A program made the translations under genes and the position numbers. The notes beneath the pieces are model-generated. The model saw nothing but the letters and a program-made list of their open reading frames with translations. It was not told the DNA's origin and ran no database searches. From Trichosphaerium sp. ATCC 40318 (Eukaryota; Discosea; Flabellinia; Trichosidae), in assembly GCA_038496445.1 (NCBI GenBank), contig JALMLS010000042.1, positions 1 to 64,000 on the forward strand: 64,000 nt of DNA. Direction: 5' to 3'. Below are positions 35,103 through 47,181 of this stretch, piece after piece (the first letter of the stretch is position 1; each line of letters opens with the position of its first letter).

Positions 35103-37290
35103 TCACGACTGTTGTTCGCCGCTTGTATCTTCACCGCTTTCATTCTCCTCAACACCACTGTCGAAATCCTGTTCGGCTTCCAAAAACACAATAGTACGGG
35201 TGTACCCAGGAGTTTCGGAAATATTAGCCATGCGCTTTCCTACACCTTTGAGCTTTACTGTTCTAACGCCAGATTCCATAGATTTGCATGCCATGTACTT
35301 TCTAAGAGATGTACGTAATTTCCTGAGAAAAAAGACATGAGTATAAGTTTTTGTCACGTGATTTGTACTTACGCTTTGATGAGTTTGTTAAACTCAGGGT
35401 TAGTATAGACCAACTCATTATCTCTATCAACCATACACACAGGGAATGCAAGACATTTGAGATGTGCCTCTAGTGTAGTAGAAGGTACATAGTATCTCTT
35501 GTGAAGTTGTACTCTCAAAACCTCCGAACGAAGTGAAGATATACAAGCCTTACTAAGCACAAAGTATTAGATGGTAAAACTTACGTATGTATGTCTAGGT
35601 AAATACTTACACATCACCATCCTGTTCTAGACTATGATTTGGTGCAATCATTAGCATTTGTTGCTTATAGTGACGCTCAATTTTTCTGCGAAGGCTTTTG
35701 ATATTAGCTTTCTTAGCACGCATCCTAAGCGATTAATAAGACTTTTGACTATTTGCTATATCGTACTGGAATATCCAAGGATCTTCATCTTCCTTATAAT
35801 GGCATTTGATAACGAGTTTACCGTCTAATAAAAAAAGTCAGCGACCGAGAACAAAACCCAACGACGACTTTACCCATTTTTTTCTTCGTCCAAAATGGTT
35901 TTTCCTTTACATTAGTTGATGGTAGTAGAGTCTGAGGAGACTCCACGTAAGCTTTGACGTCAGTGTGATCGGCATCAAAAGCGTTCGTAGGCTTAGCGAT
36001 GAGACTCTAGTTGTCAACGTGAGCATGTTTTGTGATTATATAAAGCGTTGATATTGATACTTTCTCTGAATAACACGAACGTACATTCAACGCATTTTCG
36101 AATGTCTTGAGATCATCTGGATCAGTAATGATTTTCGAATAAGTTTCCTAGGAACAAGTAATCAGGAAAACAGTAACAGTAAGTCACCAAGAGTGAGACG
36201 ATCTTGTAAACAAATTGAAAAATACAAAAAATTTCACAAGGTAAAATGACAGTTTTTGAATTATTATGTTACCTTTTTCATTTTTAGGAGTGATCTTCCT
36301 GTTATATTAAGCTTAAAGAACTCTTGTACGTAATCACCGAGTCCAATATGATCCAGCCACATAGCAACTTCGGGTTTAATCCACAACTTCGCGTGTTCGC
36401 CGCTTTTTTTCATAACGGTTACATCTTTCTGAATTGCAATAAAGTATCTAGCCGGCCCAGAGTTTTTCCTTTAAGATACGAATAAAAAACCTTGCAAGGG
36501 AGAAAAAAAAACCAAAAAAAAAAGCCAAAAAAGTAAAATGTTACGACGGGTTTCTAAATTAAGCTTGAGAAATATAAATACCTTTTTTTATGCACAGGCA
36601 ACATAACGAACTGATTCCAGAAGGGTACACCTGTTTAAAAACATTAATAAACGAGAAACCGAAAATAAACGGAGAAATTAACCTCCATCGTTTTTCTAAA
36701 GGTTCGCACCATCTTTACGGTAATTTAAGAGCTCTACATCCAACGCCTCACAATTCTCTATTGAGTCGCGTATTTGCTGGACACTTTCGCGGTCTGTAAG
36801 AGGACCCTACGCGCTATTAAACAAAAAAACCGCTAAAAAGTTAAAAAACTCTTTGCAATGAAAGACGCACCTGTAAAAACCTACAATTTTGGCCTATAAT
36901 CTCTTCCTAAACGTTGCGTGTTATTACCGTTTTGGCAAAAAAAAATCCAACAATAATCCAAAAATAACCGTGTAGTCAGAAATGACGGTTGGTTTTCGTT
37001 ATCACGTTATTCTGCGGTTGTTACGTACCTTTGGGTAATGGGTCATACGTTCAAACTGCTCATTACAAAATATTATCGGTTGATCGTCTTGTTGCATATC
37101 TGCTACAACCATAGACTCCCATATCGACTCAAGGAAAGGGTACTCAAACACAATCTATTCGAATAAGATGTTTATTTCAAAGAGCGTTTTTGTTCATTAT
37201 TGAGCTTACCTGAGTGTGTATCTCCTTAGCTATCTTACTACTGAAACCTTTTTGAAGGTCACTGGCCTTTACACCAGCTGCGTTGCCCAT
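35103..37290 (-). CDS. LOV photoreceptor with SAM and PB1-like domains
   Basis: ATG 37290, TGA 35105-35103; about 12 exons. The protein starts MGNAAGVK, a possible N-myristoylation signal. A PAS/LOV domain follows (QPIIFCNEQFERMTHYP; GQNCRFLQGPLTDRES; NYRKDGVPFWNQFVMLPV; YFIAIQKDV), holding the photoactive Cys motif NCRFLQ and the late Gln. Next is a SAM domain (VAMWLDHIGLGDYVQEFFKL, GRSLLKM), then a PB1-like stretch (KLVIKCHYKEDEDPWIF, LRRKIERHYKQQM), and a C-terminal PAS-like segment (FPVCMVDRDNELVYTNPEF) with an acidic tail. It should bind flavin and sense blue light. The exon between CA and GATGCG uses a GTACGA donor. Some introns are over 100 nt. I know of no family with this order of domains. 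Confidence 0.85.
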
Positions 37291-37399
37291 TTGGTTGGTT
37301 GCAAATTAGAAAAACCTCCGTGTTGCAAAAATAACAACAAAAAACTCACATTGACTTCTATTGAAATATGAAACGGTATTACGAAAAGGTATCACTTTT

Positions 37400-37649
37400 T
37401 TAGGTTAAAATAACGGGCGAAGTATTACTTCCTTGGTACAGTTCTATTCGTTCAAATCCTCCGCTTTTCCCACCACGTTGAATAACACTCGTTTTATAAG
37501 CGAAATAAAACGTAACCTCATTCTGTGAGGTGCAAAAAAAAGAAAAAGACACATGTGAACTAGAATTGTAATTTTGAAATGGAGTTAATTTTAGAACATT
37601 GTTGCGAACCGATAAAAGAAAATAAGCGCACTCGTCTAACGTTGTCCAT
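37400..37649 (-). CDS. possible small spliced gene (about 46 aa)
   Basis: ATG 37649 (MDNVRR) followed by a GTGCGC donor and a later acceptor at CACCTCACAG gives a 46-residue product ending YQGSNTSPVILT with TAA at 37402-37400. The exon NEVTFYFAYKTSVIQRGGKS is fairly convincing as coding. Its family is unknown and the start exon is only six codons long, so the model is tentative. Confidence 0.35.
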
Positions 37650-38040
37650 ACGCACAATTTGACGCTTCAGTGGAACAATGTAACAGCTAAGTATAGTGCC
37701 AAATTTGTTTATTTTACAATAAGGTAAAACCTAATTCGAATTAGCAGTAAGCCAGTCAGACTTCCTGTTGGAATATTTGTTTTTGCTTAAAAAACGAACC
37801 TATTCATTCTACAAATAAATGTTCAATAGCAGCATGAGTATGGCGTAGATTTGCCATTTTCATGCACGTTTATAACGTCTGGTATTGTTGATGGCGTATC
37901 GTCGTACTACAGGAAGTAAATGTCATATAAATGAAAGAAAAAAAGCTCTTAATGTTTTTGGTTGTTGTCGGAAAGTTAAAGGCTTGCGCTACTGCGCTTG
38001 TCTTTCCAGTAGCGTCAACTGTATTGCCACTTTTGGATAA

Positions 38041-38759
38041 TCAAAAAGAATGATAGCAGGAAAACTAGAACGTGCTAAGTATGTTTTTTCTTGCTGCAAT
38101 TTTAGCGTTCAAAAATGATGCGGTTATACCTGTTCATTATCCAATCCCACCTCAGCTGCAGCTATGAATAGTTCTTCAATACCTGTGGCATCTTTTGCGG
38201 ATGTTTCAAAGTACAACATGTCCTTTGATTCACACTCTTTTAAAACAACATCTTTGTCCACTTCTCTTTCATATTCCAAGTCTGCTTTGTTACCAACAAC
38301 AATAAACTTAAACTTCTCTGGGTATCTATATGTTATATTCATAAGAAGCTCATCGCGCCAACGCTCTAAAGCATGATACGACTCTCTGTCATTGATTGCA
38401 AAGATCAAAAGACAAACATCAACACCACGATAGAATGATATTCCTAAACCTTGAAACCTCTCCTGTCCAGCAGTATCCTGTAGAAATCACGTGTCAGAGA
38501 ACATCAATGCATGTGAGTTAATCTAACGTACCCATAACTGCATTGTCACCAATTTATCGCGTACAACAGCTTCTCTAGTTAACATATCAACGCCAATTTG
38601 TGCTTTGTAGGGATGTGGGTGTTGCTGTTTGTGGCTTACGTTAAGTAAACTTGTTTTACCTTTTACTGCGTTATATTTGTTTTTTCGTGCGTTGACAATA
38701 GTACCTACACCTGCGGAACCCAAAGCGACTACTTTAAGCAATATTTTACGTCGTGACAT
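38041..38759 (-). CDS. Rab7-like small GTPase
   Basis: ATG 38759. G1 is GSAGVGKTS, interrupted by a 45-nt intron after the Gly-Val-Gly codons; G3 is DTAGQERF; NKAD and ETSAK are the G4/G5 boxes. Sequence after the P-loop keeps Rab7 length (LLNVSHKQQHPHPYKAQIG aligns gap-free with the Rab7 switch I region), and LVTMQLWDTAGQERFQGLG is Rab7-like. It should act at late endosomes or vacuoles. The end is unclear: after NEQ an intron is required, and the best simple continuation (FSCYHSF) lacks the C-terminal Cys pair needed for prenylation. A short extra exon may be missing from my model, so the 38041 end is provisional. Confidence 0.75.
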
Positions 38760-39495
38760 GATAGCTCACCAAACAACTCCTGGTGTGTAGTACAATATTC
38801 TGGGTTAGGAACTTGAATTAGATAGTCACTAAAGCAGCATTGAAAAACATCGAGATCTGATGATTAAGTTTTTGAGGTTAAGCTAGCTACGTTGTCTGGT
38901 TGATTTGTGTAATCAACCTACCTCAACACACTTGCTTATACACTTAAACCAGATTCTACACCTGCACCTGCTTAATACATCAAATCGCAGTGATGACTTT
39001 CGGTTGATGCATTCAAAAAAGAACAATATTCTTAAAAGCCTTTATTCCAATGTACAACCTTCACTGAGGTTTGAAGCACAGCAAAGTAAATTGCCACGGT
39101 TTGTATGTTTTTGATTGGTTAAGAGTTGCACAAGTTCATATAAACAAGAACATTTAGCTTCTGTGAAAGCAGAGCAAAGTGTGCTGCTGAATTGGTCGGG
39201 CAATGTCAATTCATTATCCAGTTTGACAATTTGTGCCAGAATGTTTTTGCAAGCTACAGTAAATGAATCTGACTCAATATAGCTCAGTTATAAATTACTG
39301 TACCACCCAAACTTTTGCACTACTAACAATGATCCTGCTATTGCGTAAGTGACATGCTAGTACTGATATGTTCCCGGTGTTGTTTCATCCTGAGGGTTTG
39401 CCAAAAAAGGTATGGCTCACTTAGCAATAGACTACGTAACATTTACTATTGTTTCAACTGATTCTGGTGACATTGTCGCATGACCTAGCCAAAGA
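38760..39495. other. gap without a supported gene
   Basis: Only short, unconserved reading frames are seen (for example 38905-39114). No tRNA- or repeat-like structure was found. Confidence 0.5.
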
Positions 39496-41548
39496 TCAAT
39501 ACAAGATAAACATTTGGAGAAAGTTAAAAAAAACCCAATACGCACGTGACATCATTTCTCTCTTAGGCATGTCAATTAGAGGTTGTACGCCATGTATTAA
39601 GTTAACCGGTATTTCAGGTACGTAGTGCTTAATAGTAGCTGCAACAGATGCAACAGTGCCATCCCACCAGTAAGGTATTGTTACAATCCGTAAGCCTATT
39701 CTTGAGTTAAAGTGGTCAAATTACTGACTGTAAGTTGTCCACTCCGTAAATGTCATTGGAGATAAAATTGAGACAACAAAAGAGAAGAGTACAAAAGGAA
39801 TTACCTGACTCGTAGCATAGTTCAAGTTTTTCTTGATCTCTCGATTGTATTATGGCAGTAGGTGGCGTATGTGGTGTTCTTTGATCATAATGCATCTCAC
39901 CTTGTTTAATAAAAATATAAGAAAGAAGGGAGATATGTAAATAGCTCAGTTGAGTTCAAACCTTGATATTCAATAATAAGGTTGTATTTTGGAACAAACA
40001 TATCAACAATGATCGCTGCTCCACTAGATGGACGTAGTCCTATGAAATGCTCCTCTTCTACTTCTGTACTATTTAATACTTGCTTAACAATATCAAATAG
40101 TAATCTAGTAGACAAAGGGTTTAACTAAAAAGTCAAGAGGCATCAACTTACTTTTGTTTAGATTTTTTTGCCAAATGAGCGAATTGGTGCCATTGCCATT
40201 TATATGATGAACTAACAAGGTTCAAAGCAGCTGGAAAAAACTTTAAAAATCCCTGACCACCCAATCGTGTTATATCTTCATAAGAAACGCGGTACCTGCA
40301 CAACTAAGCCTAAAAGAAAAAAAACAGATAAAAATAAATCAAGTACCATTTGTCAAGACTTGTTATTTGCTCTGCCTCTGCAACACGATTCAAAAAAGTT
40401 AACTGGTTTTCAGTTTCATTCCAGTATCCCCAAGGCATCCGATTCCTTGAATAAAAGTAAGAAAACAACAAAAGAGAAGAAGAAGAAACTCAGAATCAAA
40501 GAAAAAAAACACGTGCTTGAAATCCCAAGAGTACTCAGAGAAAACAGTCTCGAACGTCTTTGACAATGAATAGTTATTCTTCTCCAACACAACTATACCT
40601 CCAGCAAGCCTTAGCTGCTCAAATTGAATACTCTTCCAATCCTCAAGTACTTTAATATTCAACTCCTGTCCAATTATGTTAAGTCTATCTCGTTGATGCT
40701 CAACATAATCCCAATACCAGCTTGGCTTTCTTCTGTTTTGAGTCAAAAAAACTAAGAGACACAACAACTATACGTACGCTTTGAAACGCCATGATTCCCA
40801 GTTATATTCTGGATATATTGTACGCAATGCCTCGACCATTGAAGCGCCATATCTGCGGTTAAGTGAAAACGATAAATAAGGCAATAAAATTATTAGTTGT
40901 AAAAGACGAACTTGAATCGGATTGCAATGCCTCCATGTCGCTCTATATCCTTCCACGTCAACGTATACCAATCTGATAGATCCTTTACATCAAGTTTCTG
41001 AGCAATAGTATTGAATTGAAGACGCTGATGACTTAACACATTCCAATATCTTTGTGGCGCATTCCTAGAGTATTTAAATTAAATAAGGCCAACGTAAAAC
41101 AGTAGACACTAATCGTACGCAAACTTTGTAGGCTCCCAACGATAATTAGGAAATACTTTAAGTACAGCAGACGCCAATGAATGATTAAACCTTCAAGAAA
41201 AAAAGTCAACCGAAAGATTATGTTTTGTATCATTTGACACGATGACACGTACTTTTCTAACGCTGCGCTGCCAAAGTATCGTCTTATTTGAGGTACTGTA
41301 ATACGATACCACCCAGATAAATCAGTTACACGGAATTTTTTTGCTATTTTGTTGAAAAACGCCTTGTCATCCTTGTAGTGAAGTAACTGGCGTAAGAATA
41401 CGCGTTGCTGATATTTAGAGCGTGTTCTATGAGATGATTGTACAGCGTGTTGCTTTGTAGATTTATTTGTTGTAAATCGCCGTTTGCGCTGTAATTGGAG
41501 CCTATGGGTGCTTGAAAATAAAATACTAACGAATTTATTAGACAACAT
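39496..41548 (-). CDS. tandem-repeat protein with PD-(D/E)XK-like C-terminus
   Basis: ATG 41548; model to TGA at 39498-39496; about 9 exons. The N-terminus (MLSNKFVSILFSSTHRL, R/S/T-rich, no acidic residues) resembles a mitochondrial presequence. Then come at least four degenerate units of about 65 residues built on W-Y-W, an LGI/LNI-type helix, a DWY/DWK motif, GG, and FP-Y-W ending (for example YWDYVEHQRDRLNIIGQEL, EDWKSIQFEQLRLAGG). The C-terminus shows VDMFVPKYNLIIEYQG then CYESGLRIVTIPYWWDG, the layout of PD-(D/E)XK/RAP/DUF559-type nuclease-fold domains. It may bind or cut nucleic acid in an organelle. The last 20 residues after MPK are the least certain part. Confidence 0.75.
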
Positions 41549-41744
41549 TATTTAAACAAGCAACAAACCATTTAGAACATCCACCAAGCGACTGGGAACC
41601 GCTTTTTAGCGGTAACATACAGAAACTGTCGTTTGGTATTAACAATGGATAGAAAATCTATATGACGCGTGTAATACACTTTGCGCGTCTATTGGTACTC
41701 GCATAACCACTCCTCATTAATAGTACAAGTCGTTAGCAGTCAAA

Positions 41745-42585
41745 ATGTCAATTTATCGTCCAACTGTTCCTATGACCTTTCACGCCTATCTTTTTGTTCT
41801 ATTGATGGCCATCACAGTGGTTATCTGTCAGGTTGACATCACTGTGTATGGAGAAGACGATTGTATGGGATCTAACACTCAAAAAAAGACGTTTAATCTT
41901 GACACGTGCTACAAAGGAGGTATCGATTTCTTTGGGCCGTACTTCAAAATTATTGGTTGTAATGAGGTTCGTTGTCAACAACGAAACGCTAAATAGCTTA
42001 CCTTTGGCGTATGTAGGAGTCTCTTCAAGTATTAGCTTACAGCGACTCGAATTGCGAAACGGCACCACTTGCCTCACGTGTTTCGTCTTCGAACACATGT
42101 GTAACTGTGTATCCATACTCGTACAGTGCTGTATGCCCAACGGCGCCAAAACTTGAAGTTCAAGTACAAGGATGGTTTAATGGTGATGGATGTACTGGCA
42201 GTCCAACAGAAACTCAAACCTTCGCCAATGGTATGCTCGCAGAAGGAAGAATCGTACTTATCTTAATTTTTTTAAAGGAAACTGTTACACTGAGCATAAT
42301 AAAACAGATGTATCTTATTACTGCCAGGGAGGTGTACGTTGTATACCTTGTATATAAGTGTGTTGACGCCATATTAAAGGAAGTGGTAAGACAGACGTGG
42401 TTGACTTACAACGGCGGTTGCAAATATGCTCAAAAAAAGACAACGTATGTACTATGTTTTAGCCTTTGTGCTGCATTTGCCATTACAAGATTATAATTGC
42501 TGTTTCAAGGTACTCACTAGAGACATGCTATCATGGATTTGGATTGTTCTCTGCGCAATGGAAGTGCAAAGTGTCTCAGAATTAA
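41745..42585 (+). CDS. secreted Cys-rich protein
   Basis: ATG 41745; TAA 42583-42585; about 5 exons. Residues 1-30 form a signal peptide (AYLFVLLMAITVVIC). The mature part is a repeated small Cys module: ITVYGEDDCMGS, CYKGG and GCNE in the first; CETAPLAS, NTCVTVYPYSY in the second; GWFNGDGCTGSPTETQ, GNCYTEH, YYCQGG in the third; the tail has CYHGFGLFSAQWKCKVSQN. The similar blocks (V-x-Y/W-x-D/x-C, then C) suggest three related domains. Family not recognised. Expected in the extracellular space or on the cell surface. The downstream kilobase (42586-43596) contains no supported gene. Confidence 0.75.
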
Positions 42586-43596
42586 ATAAATCAGGAAGGC
42601 AACTGTTTCGAAATTTGAAAATCTCAATGGCTTTACACCCAGCTCATTTATCATACATTTTCACAAATAATATTAATAACTCCAACAGCGCATAGCGTGA
42701 TGAAATATTGAACGTTTGTATCCGATATACTCATAACTGCTACTCTACCTTGTTGAGTTTCCATTGTTTTCCACTGTAACTGGTATTCCCGATAAAAACG
42801 ACGATATTAGGGAACGTATCTGTTCTATTCACGTGTTGGAAGGATACGTTATCTTAAAGCTGTTAAGCAACAATAACGACAATGAGTTTCGAGTTTGTTG
42901 AAAATTAGGCTTTGCTGCCTCATAAGGGCAGCCTTAAGGCCTCTAGACAAAAATAAAGGAAGTTTGTAAACTAGCTGGGGTGTTTAACTGACATGTGCTT
43001 GTGCACGTTATCAGAAATCGCTTTTTGCTAAAAATATAGAGGCAACAATTTTGGTCTTAAAAATTGAATGAAAGTTGATTTGATCGCTGCCAGTCTCACA
43101 CTTCGGATACTATCTCAAACCTTATACTAACCTAACCTACTGTCCTATCTACGCTGGGTAGCGAGACTTGAAGTTTTGTATTCTCAAAGACACGTTGATG
43201 CAAACGGAGAACTGTACTCAGTAGGATAGCGCATCCAGCGCTTCAAGCCTCAATGTAAATTGTGAACTTTGTACAAACAACTGCTGGCCGCTGTGGAAGG
43301 AGGTTGCGCAAATGAACGTCTATAGATGTTGTCTAACTGCTTTTTATTACTTTGACAACGATCGTATGTACAATAGTCTTTTGTTCTCACAAGTTTCCGA
43401 AAAACCAGCAACGTGTCCCACTATACACAAAAACACGCAGGGACAGTGTTACCACTATTGAGTTCTCCTCAATCCGTTTGTTTATTGAGAAATAACAAAC
43501 TGCATAATCGGGTTTCAAGACCAAATTGTACAATTTGGGTCAATTTCAATAAACTAAACCTTTTTTTTTGTTGCATTTCGCCAAGCCTCAAGCACC
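42586..43596. other. 1-kb gap without a supported gene
   Basis: Short frames only (e.g. 43413-43616). A small hairpin sequence, GCTGCCTCATAAGGGCAGC, lies near 42913-42931. No other structure noticed. Confidence 0.45.
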
Positions 43597-46569
43597 ATGT
43601 GGGGTTCTGTGGGTGAACCGAAGTATAGAAAGAAACGTAGTTGTAAGTATTGTTGCTGTAATCCAAGTTGGATTATTTGCGTTGGTACGTTTGTTGTTGC
43701 GCATTGGTTAAGCGGTTTAGATGTTTTCATAACGTTTCAGACGCGTTTCTGACTAAATATGTACTACAATAGATCTGACGGGCGATGCTACACGTAGTCG
43801 CGCTGCCACAGTAATTGTTAGCGCGTACATGTTCACGCTAGTGTTTTTTAGCCTTTTGGAAAGTGGACTCAATTCTATTGGCGGTAACAGCGCCCCAAGC
43901 AGCCCAACACAAGCTCCAGTTGCTCATGGAAACGCATACAGCCGGTTTATGGAAGGTTTGCTTCATGTACAGTGTTAACACCTAACAACGCCGTAGCGTT
44001 TATTCTACATATTTTTTCTCCTACAACGATGCGTTTGGCGATATACGCACTATTTTGTACGTTTGTCGGTTTAAACTTTTTATTACTTACATCAACAGCT
44101 ATTCCATTCTACCTTGCAAATTCTCTTTACCAACACTGGTTTCTTGTACGTACACGAGTTTATAGGCAAAAGCACCTTTCGTAGTATCTGAAATTATGTT
44201 GAACAAAAACATTTTTAGGAGATTGGCTGTGGCGTAGTTTTGCCAGTGATAGTGTTAATTGTAGATATTCTTCTCAAACATTCACTGTTAAAGGTGCATT
44301 TTCGCCTTCTGTTTTCACCGGCTGCAGAGGTTGAAATATTGCCAATCATGTATACGATGACACCTATAGTATGCATGGTTGCTCTTGCAATTGTAAATAG
44401 TTATAACCTGCACGTGCAACGCTTCATTTTTTCCATCTGTTTTTTATTAATTTTATGCTAACACTTTACTGCTGTAGTACCATGAGATACTTTGGATACA
44501 GACATACTTATTATGAAGAAAGATTAAGGAAATATAGAGACCTTGTTCGACGACTTCTTGATCCTGATACACCTGATATCTACATGCACGAATAATTCTT
44601 GTTAGTGGAGTTTTGATTGTTTTATGCATAGGAGGTTGAAGCATGGGTCCAATGGTAACGCTTCATACAAGAGAATAACACAAGTTTACATTGATGACAG
44701 TGATGATGTTGATACTAGTATAAACAGACTTGATAACGGCGATAAAAAGATTACATGGCGTGTTGCATTCCACGCTCTGACGAAGCCATTTTTAAGAGTT
44801 TATAAAAAAGGTATTTAAGTTTGTTCAAATTCGATTATTTAAGTTTTCTACATAGTACGTAAGTCTATGAGGACTATAGAACCTGTACACGCTCCATACG
44901 AAACTACAGACGACTTTTACTATCCTCAACGCCTCGTTATGACATTTTGGGTAAGTCTACAACATTGGCTTAAATGGGGTAACAATTTAAGGTTAATATG
45001 ATATTTCTTGCTGTAACTGTAGTAATAAGCCTGATACTGTTCAATTTACTGTGGGATTTAGTACCTCCAATAGGTATGTCATAGGTTTGTACAAGTTCTA
45101 AACAAGACACTAGTCAAACAACTGACACACAATGCCAAAACTGCTGACATAGTTAAAAAGATAATCCAAGGTGCTGGTTGTGGTGCTACCATTGTATGTA
45201 GGTTCATCACTTTTTAATTTATAACAAATACATATTTAGATGGCTTACTTGTTTGTAATTTTCAACTGGATACAAACGTTGTTAGGCTACAGAAAAGCTG
45301 TACGTCATTCAAAAAAAAAGCACAAAGTTATTTTTTGAACATGACGTTCTGACTCCACTATTGTCTTAGATAATGTTAATGAGGCAGGGTCGGTACCCTT
45401 TTGATAAATCTAAATTTGTAATATCTAAAGCTCAATACTATTTTGGGTATCAATTGAGGTACAATCAAGAATAAGTTTAAACTCTTATTGTACATCTAGC
45501 CATATGATTTTTGGATTTATTCTCATGATAATTTTCTGGATTTTCATTGCTGCTATATGCCTAATACTTTACTTCTGGAAAGCTCTAAGGTGCTTAAAAC
45601 TATGTGGACGTTAGGCGCTAATTTTTTTTAGGTTGAGGTTCTACGTATTCTTGCAAACAACAGTTCTGATTGGCGTTATTTTTTTTGTCATAAACACACT
45701 GTATCCGCAAGTTTATCTTTTTTTTCACTTATTTATATTATCTACACCTTAATTCTATTGAGCATGACTAAGCTATTACTGACATCACATAATGGAAAGG
45801 TTATTCGGTTTAGAGGGTTCTTTAGTTTGATGGATTTCATAAACTTATTCATCAATACGTACAACAAAATTTTGCTTCAATGATTTTTTTTTCTTTTGTT
45901 TATTGCGTTTATCTAGAGTAACAGGTTTTATCATATGCATAAAAAGGGCTGTAATGTCTATATGTGTTGTTCTTATAACATTTGGACGTTTGGATATGAG
46001 CATATACCCACAGGGCTGGCACGTTAAGCCCTGGTATTTTTCGCTAATAATTTTCTAACAAGGGAAACAATGGATTCAGCTTACGCATCCTACGGTACCT
46101 AATTTTTTCAACTACCAGTATTTTAACCTCTATTAGTTGGGATGCTGCTTCTGGACCATTCTTTGAACAACCCGATTGTTATTGTAGCTGGTGACATATT
46201 TACAAAAAGTATGACTTAAAATCGCTTATGCTAAAAAAGCGAAAACTCTCTAACTCTTTGATCTTCTAGAGCTACATGAACTGCAACAAAAAGAAGAAGA
46301 CAACTACCAACGGAGAACTGATGAAGTATATACACAGAAACCTAAAAAGAGGAACACTCCAGAGCAGAGTAAACGAGCACTGTGCGTTGTGATACAAAGT
46401 CGAGCAAAAGTGAGTTTTGTTATTTACTATTTTCTTTAGCGCTAGGTGGCACCTATTCAGCTTACTTGCTAGAAACCCATCTCTTATAAAATATCGTAGA
46501 CATAGACTTATAACGTCAACAAGAAATCAAAGCGACAATCTTATCATTCCTCTAACAACTATTTCATAG
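43597..46569 (+). CDS. STRA6-like multispanning receptor
   Basis: ATG 43597 (MWGSVGEPKYRKKRSC), TAG 46567-46569; many short exons. Several membrane spans are visible (VIVSAYMFTLVFFSLL, LAIYALFCTFVGLNFLLL, MIFLAVTVVISLILFNLLW, MIFGFILMIIFWIF, FYVFLQTTVLIGVIFFV). Family-level matches are strongest near the end: RLDMSIYPQGW, then MDSAYASYVGMLLLDH and ARWHLFSLLARNPSLIKYRR align in order with the corresponding C-terminal parts of STRA6. STRA6 takes up retinol from plasma-binding protein in vertebrates; the ligand here is unknown. Parts of the middle, around 44460-44640 and 45060-45120, need splice sites I cannot settle, so the exact sequence there is tentative. Confidence 0.65.
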
Positions 46570-47181
46570 CCAAAAATAAAAATGTTTATGTATTTTGATC
46601 ATATCATTTGACAATCCAGGATTCCGGCGAGCCATATAATGCATGTATTTCACATGTGTTTATTGGCTTTTCAATACTGCCAACTATGAGCAATTCAACG
46701 GATTTTTTGAGTTGATGCCAAAAAAGTTGATTAATCTCATAGTGTCCAATGATGATCAGCTTGCTCGCCATACATAACATCTTCGCTCATATAGATAATC
46801 GGAAGGTGTGTTTTAAGGTTACATTTCTTGTAGGGCTTTAGTAATCACGTGATAGTACCTTCAATTTTGTTGCTACTTTCAACAAAACGACTATCAAAAA
46901 GCAATTATTTGAAAAGTTAGCGAAATTTCTAGTTAAGTTCGGCTTATCGTATCTTTTGAAGACTTTGTGTGCCACCAAAGGTATGTACACGTTTCAACAA
47001 AAATTCTACCACTATTCCTACGTTCATTAAACCCTGTTTTGATCAAATAATATTTAACTATTCCTGTAATCACTCTATTACGCTTTTAAACTTTGCTTAC
47101 GTGCGAAAGAAGGAAATAAAAGTGAATAACGTCACTTATTCGTGACTTGTTTACCGAAAAAGAAACTTTTAATTTGACGTC
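46570..47181. other. gap without a supported gene
   Basis: AT-rich sequence between two plus-strand genes. No conserved motif, tRNA or repeat seen. It should contain the ABC gene promoter. Confidence 0.45.

Noticed and set aside
44049-44184. Separate small membrane gene between STRA6-like exons
   Set aside because: Its hydrophobic sequence continues the STRA6-like spans once introns are removed, and it lies in the same direction and order.
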